A stretch of 49,359 bases of DNA, from the NCBI GenBank assembly GCA_020628495.1, contig JAHDFA010000003.1, positions 1 through 49,359 of the forward strand. The letters are read 5' to 3'. Both the position numbers and the translations under genes were made by a program. Of this stretch, positions 1 through 8,172 are shown in pieces. Below the pieces are notes generated by a model. That model worked only from the letters and a program-made list of their open reading frames with translations. It was not told the DNA's origin and searched no databases. The stretch is from Hellea sp. Its GTDB lineage: Bacteria; Pseudomonadota; Alphaproteobacteria; Caulobacterales; Maricaulaceae. Numbering within the stretch: the stretch's first letter is position 1; each line of letters begins with the position of its first letter.

Positions 1-552
<552 letters not shown>

Positions 553-912
553 GAGTGAAACTGACATATGTCGCCCCCAAATAAATGGGGGTGTCACTGA
601 CGTTGAGATGCAAAGCATCTCAGCGTTTGTGCGTTCAAAGAAAATTACGAGTTCCTCAATTCATTGATTTGTAAACAAATCAACAAACCAAGCAATGTCA
701 TAACTTTCGAAAAGAAACTTCAGACATATGTCGTTCATTTGATGTGCAGTGTGTTACCACATCTGCTCACAGCCGAACGCCGCCTGCGTCTCTCTTCCCA
801 ATATTCACGATGTCAAATAGCTGGCTACGAAATCAATCCGCTTCCAAATTAAAAGCCCCGCTCGAAAGAGGGGCTCCTGCTGCTCACTGGTTGACTGTGT
901 GTCTCTCAGCGA
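553..912 (-). other. 16S leader with several strong hairpins
   Basis: No gene fits this stretch. Read on the minus strand it is the leader of the rRNA transcript. Perfect or near-perfect hairpins lie at 574-591 (CCCCCA/TGGGGG), 605-621 (GAGATGC/GCATCTC), 664-683 (TTGATTTG/CAAATCAA) and 854-875. The sequence on the minus strand at 631-644 (CTTTGAACGC) resembles a boxA antitermination element. The palindromic word GACATATGTCG occurs twice, at 563-573 and 723-733, the first copy directly beside the mature 5' end. Roles in processing and antitermination are inferred from rRNA leaders in general. Confidence 0.6.
854..875 (-). terminator. terminator-like hairpin inside the rRNA leader
   Basis: On the minus strand the sequence AGCCCC, about ten intervening bases, then GGGGCT is followed directly by TTTTAATTT. 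This has the form of an intrinsic terminator. It lies about 40 bases downstream of the predicted rRNA start site, so it would act as an attenuator on the rRNA transcript or stop transcripts arriving from further upstream. Which one cannot be told from sequence. Confidence 0.5.
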
Positions 913-948
913 GGTGCGCTATATAGGGGGGTGAATTTTTTCTCGCAA
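913..948 (-). promoter_or_regulatory. sigma-70-type promoter for the rRNA operon
   Basis: On the minus strand, TTGCGA (948-943) and TATATA (925-920) are separated by exactly 17 bases. The predicted start is near 913. The DNA just upstream (about 950-990) has several A and T runs, which would fit an UP element. The position, facing the 16S gene with no minus-strand gene before it, makes this the likely rRNA promoter. Confidence 0.65.
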
Positions 949-1068
949 CACCTTTTTTCACCAAACCGCATAAAAAACTGTTTTTCTTGCAGCGTGGCCC
1001 GCTTGTGTTACGAAAACCCCCATAAAACCGTAGTTTTAATGAACCACTTATCCACAGGGACACCCATA

Positions 1069-2499
1069 ATGGCCGTCAAATTTAAACATATGAGACGTTT
1101 CGCAACGCTATTATGTCTTTCAACCGCTCTTTTGCAGATAGGTTGTGTAGCAGAAAATTCAAAAAATAGCAATTCGAGCGATTCCGAGCGCGTGAATCAG
1201 GCTCAAAATCATTCAGATTCTTTGAAAAAAAATGCAGATGAGACCCCCAAAAACATCATTGTCTTCATTGGGGACGGCATGGGCATCTCCACAATCACCG
1301 CCGGACGCATTTTTGTCGGACAAGAAAAGGGGCTCAAAGGCGAAGAATATGAGCTGTCATTTGATAAGTTTCCGCAGCTCGCCCTTATCAAGACATATAA
1401 TACGAATGCACAAGTTCCGGATTCGGCCGGAACAGCCACTGCAATTCTGTCCGGTTACAAGACAAATATCGGCGCAGTGAACGTTCGGCCCAATGAAAAT
1501 TTGGATGTGATGTTCTTAGAGGGGTGCGGCGGAGACACTCTGCCAACCCTGACAGACCGTGCAAAAGCTGTAGAAAAGTCAGTTGGCGTCATTTCAACAG
1601 CGCGGCTGACACATGCCACGCCCGCCGTGATGTATTCCCACACGGTCAGCCGGGACATTGAGGCGGAGAAAGATTTGCAGGATCCATTCGATTATGAGGG
1701 CTGTAAAAGCATCTCGCAGCAACTGATCGAAAGCGATGTGGACATAGCCTTAGGCGGCGGCCGCAAAGAATTCTCGGACGAACAAGTCGCGGCTTGGCAA
1801 GGAACGGTCGTGACAAATGCGCCTGAAATGTTAGCGGCCCCGACGAATGAACCTTTACTCGGCTTGTTCAATAGCAGTCATATGACGTTTCACGCGGACC
1901 GCGCGGAAACAGAAGAGCCGTCTTTGGCCGATATGACAACATTCGCCATAGATCGCTTATCCGCAGATGAGGATGGATATGTCATGATGGTCGAGGCCGG
2001 ACGTATTGATCACGCTCATCACGGCTCAAATGCTTACCGCGCCCTAAAAGATCTGGAAGCCTTGGACGAAGCGGTGGCAGCTGCTGTCGCAAAAGCGGGT
2101 AATGATACACTAATTTTGGTGACTGCGGATCATAGCCACGTCTTCACTATGGCGGGCTATCCCGCACGTGGAAACCCAATCCTTGGCCTTGTTCGGTCTG
2201 TTGACCGGGAAACAGGCGGCCCGGCTGCAGATTATCAGCTGGATGAAGACGGCAAGCCCTACACAACGCTCGGCTATCATAACGGCCCGAATGTGCGCGA
2301 GGCCGACTCCGAAGTTCTGACCGATAATATGGTTCAGGCACCGGACTACATGCAGCAAACCGCTGTGCGGCTGGGAAGTGAAACCCACGCCGGCGAGGAT
2401 GTCGCCCTTTACGCCACAGGTCCCGGCGCGGCACTGTTTAACGGCGTGATGGAGCAGGATGAAATCGGACAGATTTTAGCGGATCTTTTGGCGGATTAA
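1069..2499 (+). CDS. alkaline phosphatase, PhoA family, predicted lipoprotein
   Basis: Hydrolyses phosphate monoesters in the periplasm or at the outer membrane, releasing phosphate. The 476-residue product has the alkaline phosphatase family layout: a metal-binding FIGDGMG motif near residue 69, the nucleophile motif PDSAGTATA with Ser119, GRIDHAHHG and TADHSH metal ligands in the second half. The start at 1069 is chosen because AGGGA lies 8 bases upstream. The open frame extends back to 931, but that part would overlap the rRNA promoter. The N-terminus then reads as a lipoprotein signal with lipobox LQIGC (Cys26). A polar Ser/Asn-rich linker follows. The motif set is nearer to the animal and bacterial PhoA type than to PhoX or PhoD. 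The family assignment is firm; the start is likely. Confidence 0.93.
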   Translation: MAVKFKHMRRFATLLCLSTALLQIGCVAENSKNSNSSDSERVNQAQNHSDSLKKNADETPKNIIVFIGDGMGISTITAGRIFVGQEKGLKGEEYELSFDKFPQLALIKTYNTNAQVPDSAGTATAILSGYKTNIGAVNVRPNENLDVMFLEGCGGDTLPTLTDRAKAVEKSVGVISTARLTHATPAVMYSHTVSRDIEAEKDLQDPFDYEGCKSISQQLIESDVDIALGGGRKEFSDEQVAAWQGTVVTNAPEMLAAPTNEPLLGLFNSSHMTFHADRAETEEPSLADMTTFAIDRLSADEDGYVMMVEAGRIDHAHHGSNAYRALKDLEALDEAVAAAVAKAGNDTLILVTADHSHVFTMAGYPARGNPILGLVRSVDRETGGPAADYQLDEDGKPYTTLGYHNGPNVREADSEVLTDNMVQAPDYMQQTAVRLGSETHAGEDVALYATGPGAALFNGVMEQDEIGQILADLLAD

Positions 2500-2522
2500 A
2501 CTGCCGGGCTTATACATTATAT

Positions 2523-3314
2523 ATGCACGCAAAAAACGACTCTGAATTGCGCGGCCCGCAGCGGCGAAAACTGCTGCGGATACCGCTCTTTCCTTGGGAG
2601 ATTCGCGGTCTGCCAAAGGCCTTCGCGCAGGCCAAACCGAGTGTCGAAGGTATGCCGCCTGTCATAGTGGTACCGGGCTTATGGGCAAATGATAAGACAA
2701 TGTCGGTTCTGCGGCGCTTTCTCACAAAATCAGGATATGATGCGCAAGGCTGGGGTTTGGGCCGCAATCTGGCGGGGCGCGGCTGGTCGGGTAAGATTTC
2801 CGACCTCTCGGAAGGTTGGGCTATTGACGAGCGCGACCGTCCCAATCGCGGCGAAGCCAATGTTCCCGCGCTATGCGATCAATTCGGCGCCGAAGTGAAA
2901 CGCCGCAGCGAAGTCTTGGGGAGACCCATCGCTTTGGTCGGATGGAGCTTGGGCGGATTTCTCGCCCGCGAAGCGGCGCGCGACCATCCCGACCATGTCA
3001 GTATCGTGATTTCGCTGGGCAGTCCGTTGATTGGGGGCCCGAAATATAGCTTCGTCAATAAACGCTACCGCCGGCGCGGATTGGATGTTGATTGGATTGC
3101 CGAGCAAACAGTCAAGCGCCACGAGACGCCGATCCAATGCCCTGTCATTTCAATTTATTCCAAACACGACGCCATTGTACATTGGAGCGCCTCCATCGAC
3201 AGGTGGACACCGCAAGCCAAGCATTATGAGGTCAATTGCACCCATACGGCCTATGGATTTCATCCGCCGACATTCCAGATTATCAAATCCAATCTCGATG
3301 AAACATATAGGTAG
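2523..3314 (+). CDS. alpha/beta hydrolase (esterase/lipase-like)
   Basis: A 263-residue serine hydrolase of unknown substrate. The core strand PPVIVVPGLW (about 45-54) supplies the oxyanion region. GWSLGG gives the nucleophile Ser142, SKHD gives Asp216 and CTHTAYG gives His241, so the catalytic triad is complete. The fold resembles PGAP1-like or triacylglycerol-lipase-like hydrolases. No signal peptide is visible, and the first 40 residues are basic. It starts 24 bases after the alkaline phosphatase stop, so the two may be cotranscribed. No clear ribosome binding site precedes the ATG at 2523, and a later start is possible. The hydrolase class is well supported; the substrate is unknown. Confidence 0.8.
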   Translation: MHAKNDSELRGPQRRKLLRIPLFPWEIRGLPKAFAQAKPSVEGMPPVIVVPGLWANDKTMSVLRRFLTKSGYDAQGWGLGRNLAGRGWSGKISDLSEGWAIDERDRPNRGEANVPALCDQFGAEVKRRSEVLGRPIALVGWSLGGFLAREAARDHPDHVSIVISLGSPLIGGPKYSFVNKRYRRRGLDVDWIAEQTVKRHETPIQCPVISIYSKHDAIVHWSASIDRWTPQAKHYEVNCTHTAYGFHPPTFQIIKSNLDETYR

Positions 3315-3364
3315 CCATAACATTCATAGCTTGAAACTATACACTTTATAGAATCATTGTTTTG

Positions 3365-3406
3365 ACGCAGAGTAATTTTTTTGCACCCTTTTCTGACGCT
3401 CTGCGT
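3365..3406. promoter_or_regulatory. inverted repeat upstream of the carbonic anhydrase gene
   Basis: ACGCAGAG (3365-3372) is repeated in inverse as CTCTGCGT (3399-3406) with a T-rich centre of 26 bases. It lies 60 bases before the start codon, in the only gap large enough for that gene's promoter. It could be an operator or a leader hairpin. No matching known site is recognised. Confidence 0.3.
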
Positions 3407-3466
3407 AACTAAGTCAACTGGTCGCACCTCAGCGGTCGTGGAACTTAGAGCTAAGGGGATTTTCCT

Positions 3467-4306
3467 ATGACAAGATTTTCAAAAACCACCCTCATCATGG
3501 GTATCGCAACACTTGGTTTAGCGGCCTGCACGAGCACGGAAATGGCTGATAAAGAGACGATGGATGACGCCAAAATGGCCTCCGCATCCGGAGACCTCTG
3601 CCTGACAATGGGTCCGCAAACACCACGCGACATCTCCTCTAAAACCGGCCTTAACACAGTCATGTTCGACATGGCACCGCCCAGCACGCAGATGAACCTT
3701 TGTAATATTCACACCCATACAAATGCCGAACATAAAGGTCCGGGTTTTGAGATTTTCGCCGGCGCAACAGATGATGGCGGATATCAGTGTAATGAGACGC
3801 CAAATCTAACAGAAGCCGAACTCGCGCCCTATACGGGCACACGCTCCTATGCAGGCGCAGAGCCGGGCGACACGATTGAAGTCCACTGGGTCCATACAAG
3901 CTGCGACACGCTTCCGGGCGAAGGACTTGGCAATTGCGTCTCATGTGACAACCCGACATTGCGCGTTGAAACACAAGTCCTGCTCGTCACCAATGACGGC
4001 AATGGCGCGGATATGATGGATTTCGCTTATCTTGGAAATACGAAGAATGGCTTTAACCAGCCCCGCGCTTTGCCAACCGGAACGGGCACGCCTGTTCAGT
4101 TCCTCGGCTCCACAACAGGGCCAAGCTATACGCAGTCCGTCTGTTCGCCGGCAAAAGTCACATGGTCCGTGCGCCCACAATGCGCCAAGGTCGATGCCGC
4201 CTCCGTCCATAACTGGTCACGTTCGGACACAATCTTCAACGAGACAAAAAGCCATGGCGTCCGTCAGTTGGTCACAGCGCCGGAGTTGCTGTCAGAGATT
4301 AAATAA
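3467..4306 (+). CDS. delta-class carbonic anhydrase, predicted lipoprotein
   Basis: Expected to interconvert CO2 and bicarbonate on the outside of the inner membrane. The 279-residue product begins with a lipoprotein signal ending in LGLAAC (Cys21). The mature part matches the delta carbonic anhydrase family first known from diatoms: GPQTPRDI, APPSTQMNLCNIHTHTNAEHKG (about 71-91) and EVHWVHTSC (about 138-146). His82, His84, His140 and His143 are the candidate zinc ligands. Cys146, Cys157 and Cys160 could form disulfides in an exported protein. The start is supported by AAGGGGA just before the ATG. A strong terminator follows. I recognise the family from its motif set, not from an alignment. 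Confidence 0.82.
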   Translation: MTRFSKTTLIMGIATLGLAACTSTEMADKETMDDAKMASASGDLCLTMGPQTPRDISSKTGLNTVMFDMAPPSTQMNLCNIHTHTNAEHKGPGFEIFAGATDDGGYQCNETPNLTEAELAPYTGTRSYAGAEPGDTIEVHWVHTSCDTLPGEGLGNCVSCDNPTLRVETQVLLVTNDGNGADMMDFAYLGNTKNGFNQPRALPTGTGTPVQFLGSTTGPSYTQSVCSPAKVTWSVRPQCAKVDAASVHNWSRSDTIFNETKSHGVRQLVTAPELLSEIK

Positions 4307-4331
4307 CGCTCTTTCAATATGCCGTCTAAGG

Positions 4332-4360
4332 AGCCCCATCAATGTGATGGGGCTTTTTTT
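4332..4360 (+). terminator. intrinsic terminator after the carbonic anhydrase gene
   Basis: AGCCCCATC, a five-base loop and GATGGGGCT (4332-4354) are followed by a run of seven T (4354-4360). It sits 26 bases after the carbonic anhydrase stop and just before the end of the opposing peptidase gene. Confidence 0.9.
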
Positions 4361-4362
4361 AT

Positions 4363-5922
4363 TTAGGACAGGTCGCATTGACCGGAGAAATCCGGTTCCA
4401 TCAACTTCACACGATTAAACAAACTATATTTGTTTTTATTCGGATCTGTCTCGGCCTGCTTTTTGGCCGTTTTGAAATATTCGCAGGCGCGAACGGTTTT
4501 ACCGGACTTCATTAAAATATTGGACAAATCCAAAGTGCCGCTCACATTATTCGCGTCCCAATATTCATCCTCATATGCCAATGCGGCGGCTGTCGCCGTG
4601 GAGGTGATAGGAATGTCCGACGCGCCGTAAATAGACATCATATGTGAAATCGCCGTGTAGTCCTCGTCATTGACCCGCAATGCGGCCTCAAAATACTGGA
4701 TCGACTTTTTCATGTCGTCATTGAGCTCGAAAATGCGCGGCTCTGTAGGCTTCATATCTTCAAATTTCAAATCATGTGATTTGTGAAAATAGACATCTCC
4801 CATTACGCGCAGCGGCTCCAAACCATTCGGGTCTTTGGCCAAAGCGGCTTGGGCATATAATTTCGCTTGGTCGAAATCTTGTGTGTTGATGAAATAGGTC
4901 ACGCGGGCCGCGAGGGATTGAGCGGTTTGGCCATTCTTCTTCTCGAATGAATTCAGTTTTTTGGCAAAGCTGCTCAATGTCTTTTTGCCGACAAAAGACC
5001 TTTGTCCCAACGCCATTTGTAGATCCAGCTCTGCCTTTGACAGACGGGTCTGCTTGACATCAACAGCCAAAAATTCGGCTTTGGGCTGAAATTGTTGAAC
5101 TTTGAACTTGTTGCCTTCGAAATAATCTTTCGCGGCGTTGTGGAATTCTTGCGGCGATATCCCGAACCCGTCCTCAAAAGCTTTCAGCGGCTCCTCTCCG
5201 GAATTTACGAGGGAAAGATAATCACCCAAACGTTGGGAAAGCTGTTTATCAGAATGCAGATAATGGACATAGAGCCAGCTCTGCGCATAAAACTGATTAA
5301 GCATAATACCGCGTTTGGAGCCCTTATCCGCGAAGGGATAGACCCGAATTGCGCTGATAACGTCTTCGACATCGACCCATTTCGGGCCGCCCGCCATCAG
5401 GCCTCTGGCATGTTTCGCCGCGGCGCGGCCGACTTGAATCGTGCCGTCGCGCAATGTGAATGTGGAGAGATAATTGGCGTGGCCTTCATCATACCAACGC
5501 GGATAAGCGGTCTCCATATATCCATGCAGGACGTGATGGCTGTATTCATGCAGCGCGACCTGATTTTGGAATGTGTTCTGTTTTTTACTGCTCGCAAGCG
5601 GCGTCAACATGATTGGACCGTCATAGCCCTGAGTATAAAGACCTGCGACCCCGCGCGTGCCTGTGAATTTTCTTAGGTCCGTGTCTGACTCAAATGCATA
5701 GATGGTGAGTTTTTTCTTATCCGGAGCCAGCGTCACACCGCCAAGTGTCATGAGGAGCTTTCTGTAAATCTCGAACTTCTCAACGGTTTCCCTGGCCTGT
5801 TTCGGACTCACGTCACCATATAGAACAATGTTCTGAGACTCAGCCTTTACCGGATCTGCATACGCCGTAGACGTCATCAAAAAAACTGAAACGCTCGCGC
5901 CGAACAGAATTTTCTTTAGCAT
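4363..5922 (-). CDS. secreted zinc-metallopeptidase-like protein with C-terminal TPR-like repeats
   Basis: The 519-residue product has an N-terminal signal peptide (MLKKILFGASVSVFLMTSTA, cleavage after AYA). HEYSH at residues 125-129 and Glu146 in YDEGHANY form an HExxH plus downstream Glu site of the gluzincin type, with the spacing expected for zinc peptidases. The C-terminal half contains helical repeats resembling TPRs (for example AARVTYFINTQDFDQAKLYA and later YFEAALRVNDEDY). The frame is open back to 5946, but GGGAGG lies six bases before the ATG at 5922, which fixes that start. The substrate is unknown; it could be a periplasmic protease or a catalytically idle relative. It ends three bases from the opposing terminator. 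Confidence 0.75.
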   Translation of the reverse strand: MLKKILFGASVSVFLMTSTAYADPVKAESQNIVLYGDVSPKQARETVEKFEIYRKLLMTLGGVTLAPDKKKLTIYAFESDTDLRKFTGTRGVAGLYTQGYDGPIMLTPLASSKKQNTFQNQVALHEYSHHVLHGYMETAYPRWYDEGHANYLSTFTLRDGTIQVGRAAAKHARGLMAGGPKWVDVEDVISAIRVYPFADKGSKRGIMLNQFYAQSWLYVHYLHSDKQLSQRLGDYLSLVNSGEEPLKAFEDGFGISPQEFHNAAKDYFEGNKFKVQQFQPKAEFLAVDVKQTRLSKAELDLQMALGQRSFVGKKTLSSFAKKLNSFEKKNGQTAQSLAARVTYFINTQDFDQAKLYAQAALAKDPNGLEPLRVMGDVYFHKSHDLKFEDMKPTEPRIFELNDDMKKSIQYFEAALRVNDEDYTAISHMMSIYGASDIPITSTATAAALAYEDEYWDANNVSGTLDLSNILMKSGKTVRACEYFKTAKKQAETDPNKNKYSLFNRVKLMEPDFSGQCDLS

Positions 5923-6272
5923 TCTCATCCTCCCAAATAATACCATCTCGGTTTCAAGCGTTTATGCATTCTGGTCAAGGTTGTTTTCTCAGCTAGGCGC
6001 GGCGGGTTTGTATTTTTAGAAATGTCCACTGACGGGTCAAATCGACCAATTTAAGACAGCATCATTTCCGCAAGCCGCCTCGGATTTTCAAATCCGCCCC
6101 TGTTTTGGCCACTTTCAGGACATGAAAACCTACGCGCTTTCAATGGCTTACAAAAAACTTCAGAAACTCCGTCCTCACTTTCGATTTTATACCGCATATT
6201 ACATGGGTTCTTTCAGACGTTGGACAGGGTAGCGCTCTCTATCTGGTCTGGAAGACGGTAGGTGACGAAGAC

Positions 6273-6356
6273 AATTCGATTGAGAATCGAATTTCGAGAA
6301 ACCGAACCGCATAGCGGTTCGGCGCTACACTGTATTTGACCCACTGGGTCAAATAC
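6273..6356. repeat. hairpin module, copy A
   Basis: Three consecutive hairpins: AATTCGATT/AATCGAATT (6273-6293, 3-base loop), CCGAACCGC/GCGGTTCGG (6302-6322, 3-base loop) and GTATTTGACCC/GGGTCAAATAC (6332-6356, 3-base loop). The last two are joined by a 9-base spacer, CGCTACACT. Copy B has the same order and the same 9-base spacing. Confidence 0.8.
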
Positions 6357-6577
6357 GGGCGTTACGCGTGAACCGGACCTTTTACATCGAGAGGCGACCG
6401 CTGTGAACTCAAACTCGGGGCCGTTAGAATCGCCGTCGAAAGACGGATGAGATTGGGATGAGGTGATAGGAAACATCAAATCTCAATATGGGAATTGCAT
6501 CTCACCACTGCGTAGCCCATTCTGGCAAGCATGACCGGAAGGCAGAACTGCAGGACCTGGTGCATCAAAAACTGCTG

Positions 6578-6676
6578 CCGTAAGGTCGTGCATTCGACTT
6601 AAGTCATTTGCACATAAGCACTTGCGTAAAACACTTTTTCTACTTTGGTACTCCATCGCGAGTGCTGACCTTACGG
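6578..6676. ncRNA. predicted three-way junction, possible structured RNA or DNA element
   Basis: A perfect 10-bp outer stem (CCGTAAGGTC at 6578-6587 with GACCTTACGG at 6667-6676) encloses two inner helices with no unpaired bases at two of the three junction corners. Helix two is GTGCA/TGCAC (6588-6592, 6609-6613) around the palindrome GACTTAAGTC. Helix three pairs 6617-6626 with 6657-6666, ten pairs including one G-U type pair if the plus strand is transcribed, with a 30-base loop. The strand and function are unknown. No known RNA family is recognised. Confidence 0.45.
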
Positions 6677-6716
6677 GCTGTCCTAGTTGCCCAAAACGAA
6701 ACTTCCGACAGCCCTA

Positions 6717-6830
6717 GTTGAAACCATAGTTTCAACGGGATGGGTTGTGAGCGTTTCCACATGTTCAGATCGCACCCGAACCCTCACGGGTTCGGCGCTA
6801 TGTTGCATTTCATCCCCAAGGATGAAATGC
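6717..6830. repeat. hairpin module, copy B
   Basis: Three hairpins in the same order as copy A: GTTGAAAC/GTTTCAAC (6717-6736), CCGAACCC/GGGTTCGG (6776-6795, 4-base loop) and GCATTTCATCC/GGATGAAATGC (6805-6830, 4-base loop). The last two are joined by the 9-base spacer CGCTATGTT. The final hairpin ends two bases from the stop codon of the minus-strand beta-lactamase-fold gene, so on that strand it is the first element of the 3' untranslated region. Confidence 0.8.
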
Positions 6831-6832
6831 CG

Positions 6833-8107
6833 TCACTTCGCGTCGCGTGTTTGCGCCAATGTCAGCGCTTGGAAGTCGGCATGAATTTGAGGGTCTTCGG
6901 GACTGAACATTTGCAACATGATAATACCAATGGCGTCATTTTTTGGGTCGACCCAGAAATTCGTGCGCGCCGCGCCCCCCCAACCAAATTGTCCGGGATA
7001 ACGGCCGGAAGTCGCTTCTTGCGCAGGCGTGCTGGTCAGTTGAACAGACCCGCCATAGCCAAAACCCGCGCCCGTATCGCCGCCAATCCACGGGAGTAAG
7101 GCAGGTGTATCGCCCAGATGATCACTCATCATCAGGCGCACGGTTTCAGGTTCCAAAATACGCGTGCCTTCATATTCACCCTCATTCAGCAACATGCGCG
7201 CAAATTTCAGCCAGTCATCCGTTGTCGAGGTGAGCCCTCCACCGCCCGATTCAAATTTTCCGTCCATCGTGAAGGGCGAGGTTTGGCCGTCTTCGGCCAG
7301 AAGAAAACTACCATCGGCTTGCAGCATATAATTTGAGGCAAAGCGGGGCTTAAGCTCTGCCGTCACTTTAAATCCCGTCTCATCCATACCGAGCGGATCA
7401 AAGAACCGCTCTTTCAGCGCTTCGCCTAAAGTTTGTCCCGTCACGACCTCGGCAATGCGGCCCAAAATATCGATGGAATAGGAATAGAACCACTGCTCTC
7501 CGGGCTGACCCAAGAGGGGCAGCATGGGCATCTTATCCATATTCTCCGCCATGGAGGTTTGGGGGTCAAAAAGTCCGGCTTGCTGCCAAGCCTCTTCAAT
7601 TGGGTTGCCGCCAAATATGCCGTAGGCCATTCCGGCGCGGTGGAGCAATAAATCCTCAATCGTCATGGGACGCGCCTGATCCTCATATTTCGGTTTGCCG
7701 TCTTCGCCCAAACTCACAACTTTCATCTGCGCGAGCTGCGGAATATATTTCGAGGCGGGATCAGACAGCTTGAGCTTCCCCTCCTCCCGCAAATCCATAA
7801 TCAGCGCAGATGTCATCGGCTTGGTCATGGAATAAACGCGGTAGACCGTGTCAGATGTTACGGGCGTATTGCGTTCGCGGTCAGCCAAGCCAAAACTATT
7901 GCGGTAAACTGTTTGACCCTCATCGAAAACTAGCGCCTGCACGCCGATGATTTCGCCGCGCTCAACAGCGCCGGATAGCAGCGCATCCATGGCGGCCGTA
8001 TCAAATGCTGGCACGTCTAGGGTTTCAGCCGGAGCGTCTGCACCTGACGAGCAGGCGCTGACCCCCATAATGAGCGTGGAAAGCAGGAGCGTTTTGAAAT
8101 GCGTCAT
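6833..8107 (-). CDS. serine hydrolase of the class C beta-lactamase fold, predicted lipoprotein
   Basis: A 424-residue member of the beta-lactamase/penicillin-binding-protein-like family that includes class VIII esterases. A lipoprotein signal ends at GVSAC (Cys19). SMTK (Ser93, Lys96) is the nucleophile motif and WFYSYS supplies the tyrosine of the second motif. GQFGWGGAA near residue 370 corresponds to the third motif region. The family covers esterases, D-aminopeptidases and true AmpC enzymes; the GWGG-type third motif favours an esterase over an AmpC beta-lactamase. It diverges from the alpha/beta hydrolase at 8173, with about 65 bases between starts. Its stop codon abuts hairpin module B. 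Confidence 0.85.
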   Translation of the reverse strand: MTHFKTLLLSTLIMGVSACSSGADAPAETLDVPAFDTAAMDALLSGAVERGEIIGVQALVFDEGQTVYRNSFGLADRERNTPVTSDTVYRVYSMTKPMTSALIMDLREEGKLKLSDPASKYIPQLAQMKVVSLGEDGKPKYEDQARPMTIEDLLLHRAGMAYGIFGGNPIEEAWQQAGLFDPQTSMAENMDKMPMLPLLGQPGEQWFYSYSIDILGRIAEVVTGQTLGEALKERFFDPLGMDETGFKVTAELKPRFASNYMLQADGSFLLAEDGQTSPFTMDGKFESGGGGLTSTTDDWLKFARMLLNEGEYEGTRILEPETVRLMMSDHLGDTPALLPWIGGDTGAGFGYGGSVQLTSTPAQEATSGRYPGQFGWGGAARTNFWVDPKNDAIGIIMLQMFSPEDPQIHADFQALTLAQTRDAK

Positions 8108-8172
8108 GGCGCAACTGTGCCGCTTTTCAGTCTCTGGTCAAGCGCATCATTTTGCGGCAAAGCCATGCGGTA

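Larger units (their letters stand above)
5923..6832. other. 910-bp gene-free region, densely structured
   Basis: No convincing gene is seen on either strand. Perfect inverted repeats with short loops occur at 6081-6096, 6273-6293, 6302-6322, 6332-6356, 6431-6445 (CCGTC/GACGG), 6578-6676 (nested), 6677-6712, 6717-6736, 6776-6795 and 6805-6830. Two groups of these, around 6273-6356 and 6717-6830, are copies of one architecture with different stem sequences. The remainder shows nothing recognisable. The region lies between two minus-strand genes, so it could be part of a minus-strand transcript, or a mobile or repeated DNA element. Confidence 0.7.

Noticed and set aside
664-926. Two short plus-strand frames in the rRNA leader
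   Set aside because: They lie antisense to the leader, show no protein features and overlap the predicted promoter.
931-1068. Longer N-terminus for the alkaline phosphatase
   Set aside because: It would overlap the rRNA promoter and place the lipoprotein signal more than 40 residues inside the protein; a ribosome binding site fits the start at 1069.
6213-6479. An 88-codon open frame on the minus strand through hairpin module A
   Set aside because: It is made largely of the two arms of the inverted repeats, has no recognisable motif and no clear ribosome binding site. The structural explanation is simpler.
6273-6830. CRISPR array, integron attC set or retron RNA
   Set aside because: The hairpins are not evenly spaced repeats with unique spacers, no integrase, Cas or reverse transcriptase gene is nearby, and the stems differ in sequence.
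6833-8107. Functional AmpC beta-lactamase
   Set aside because: The third motif is GWGG-like instead of KTG, and the lipoprotein form is more typical of class VIII esterases or related peptidases.
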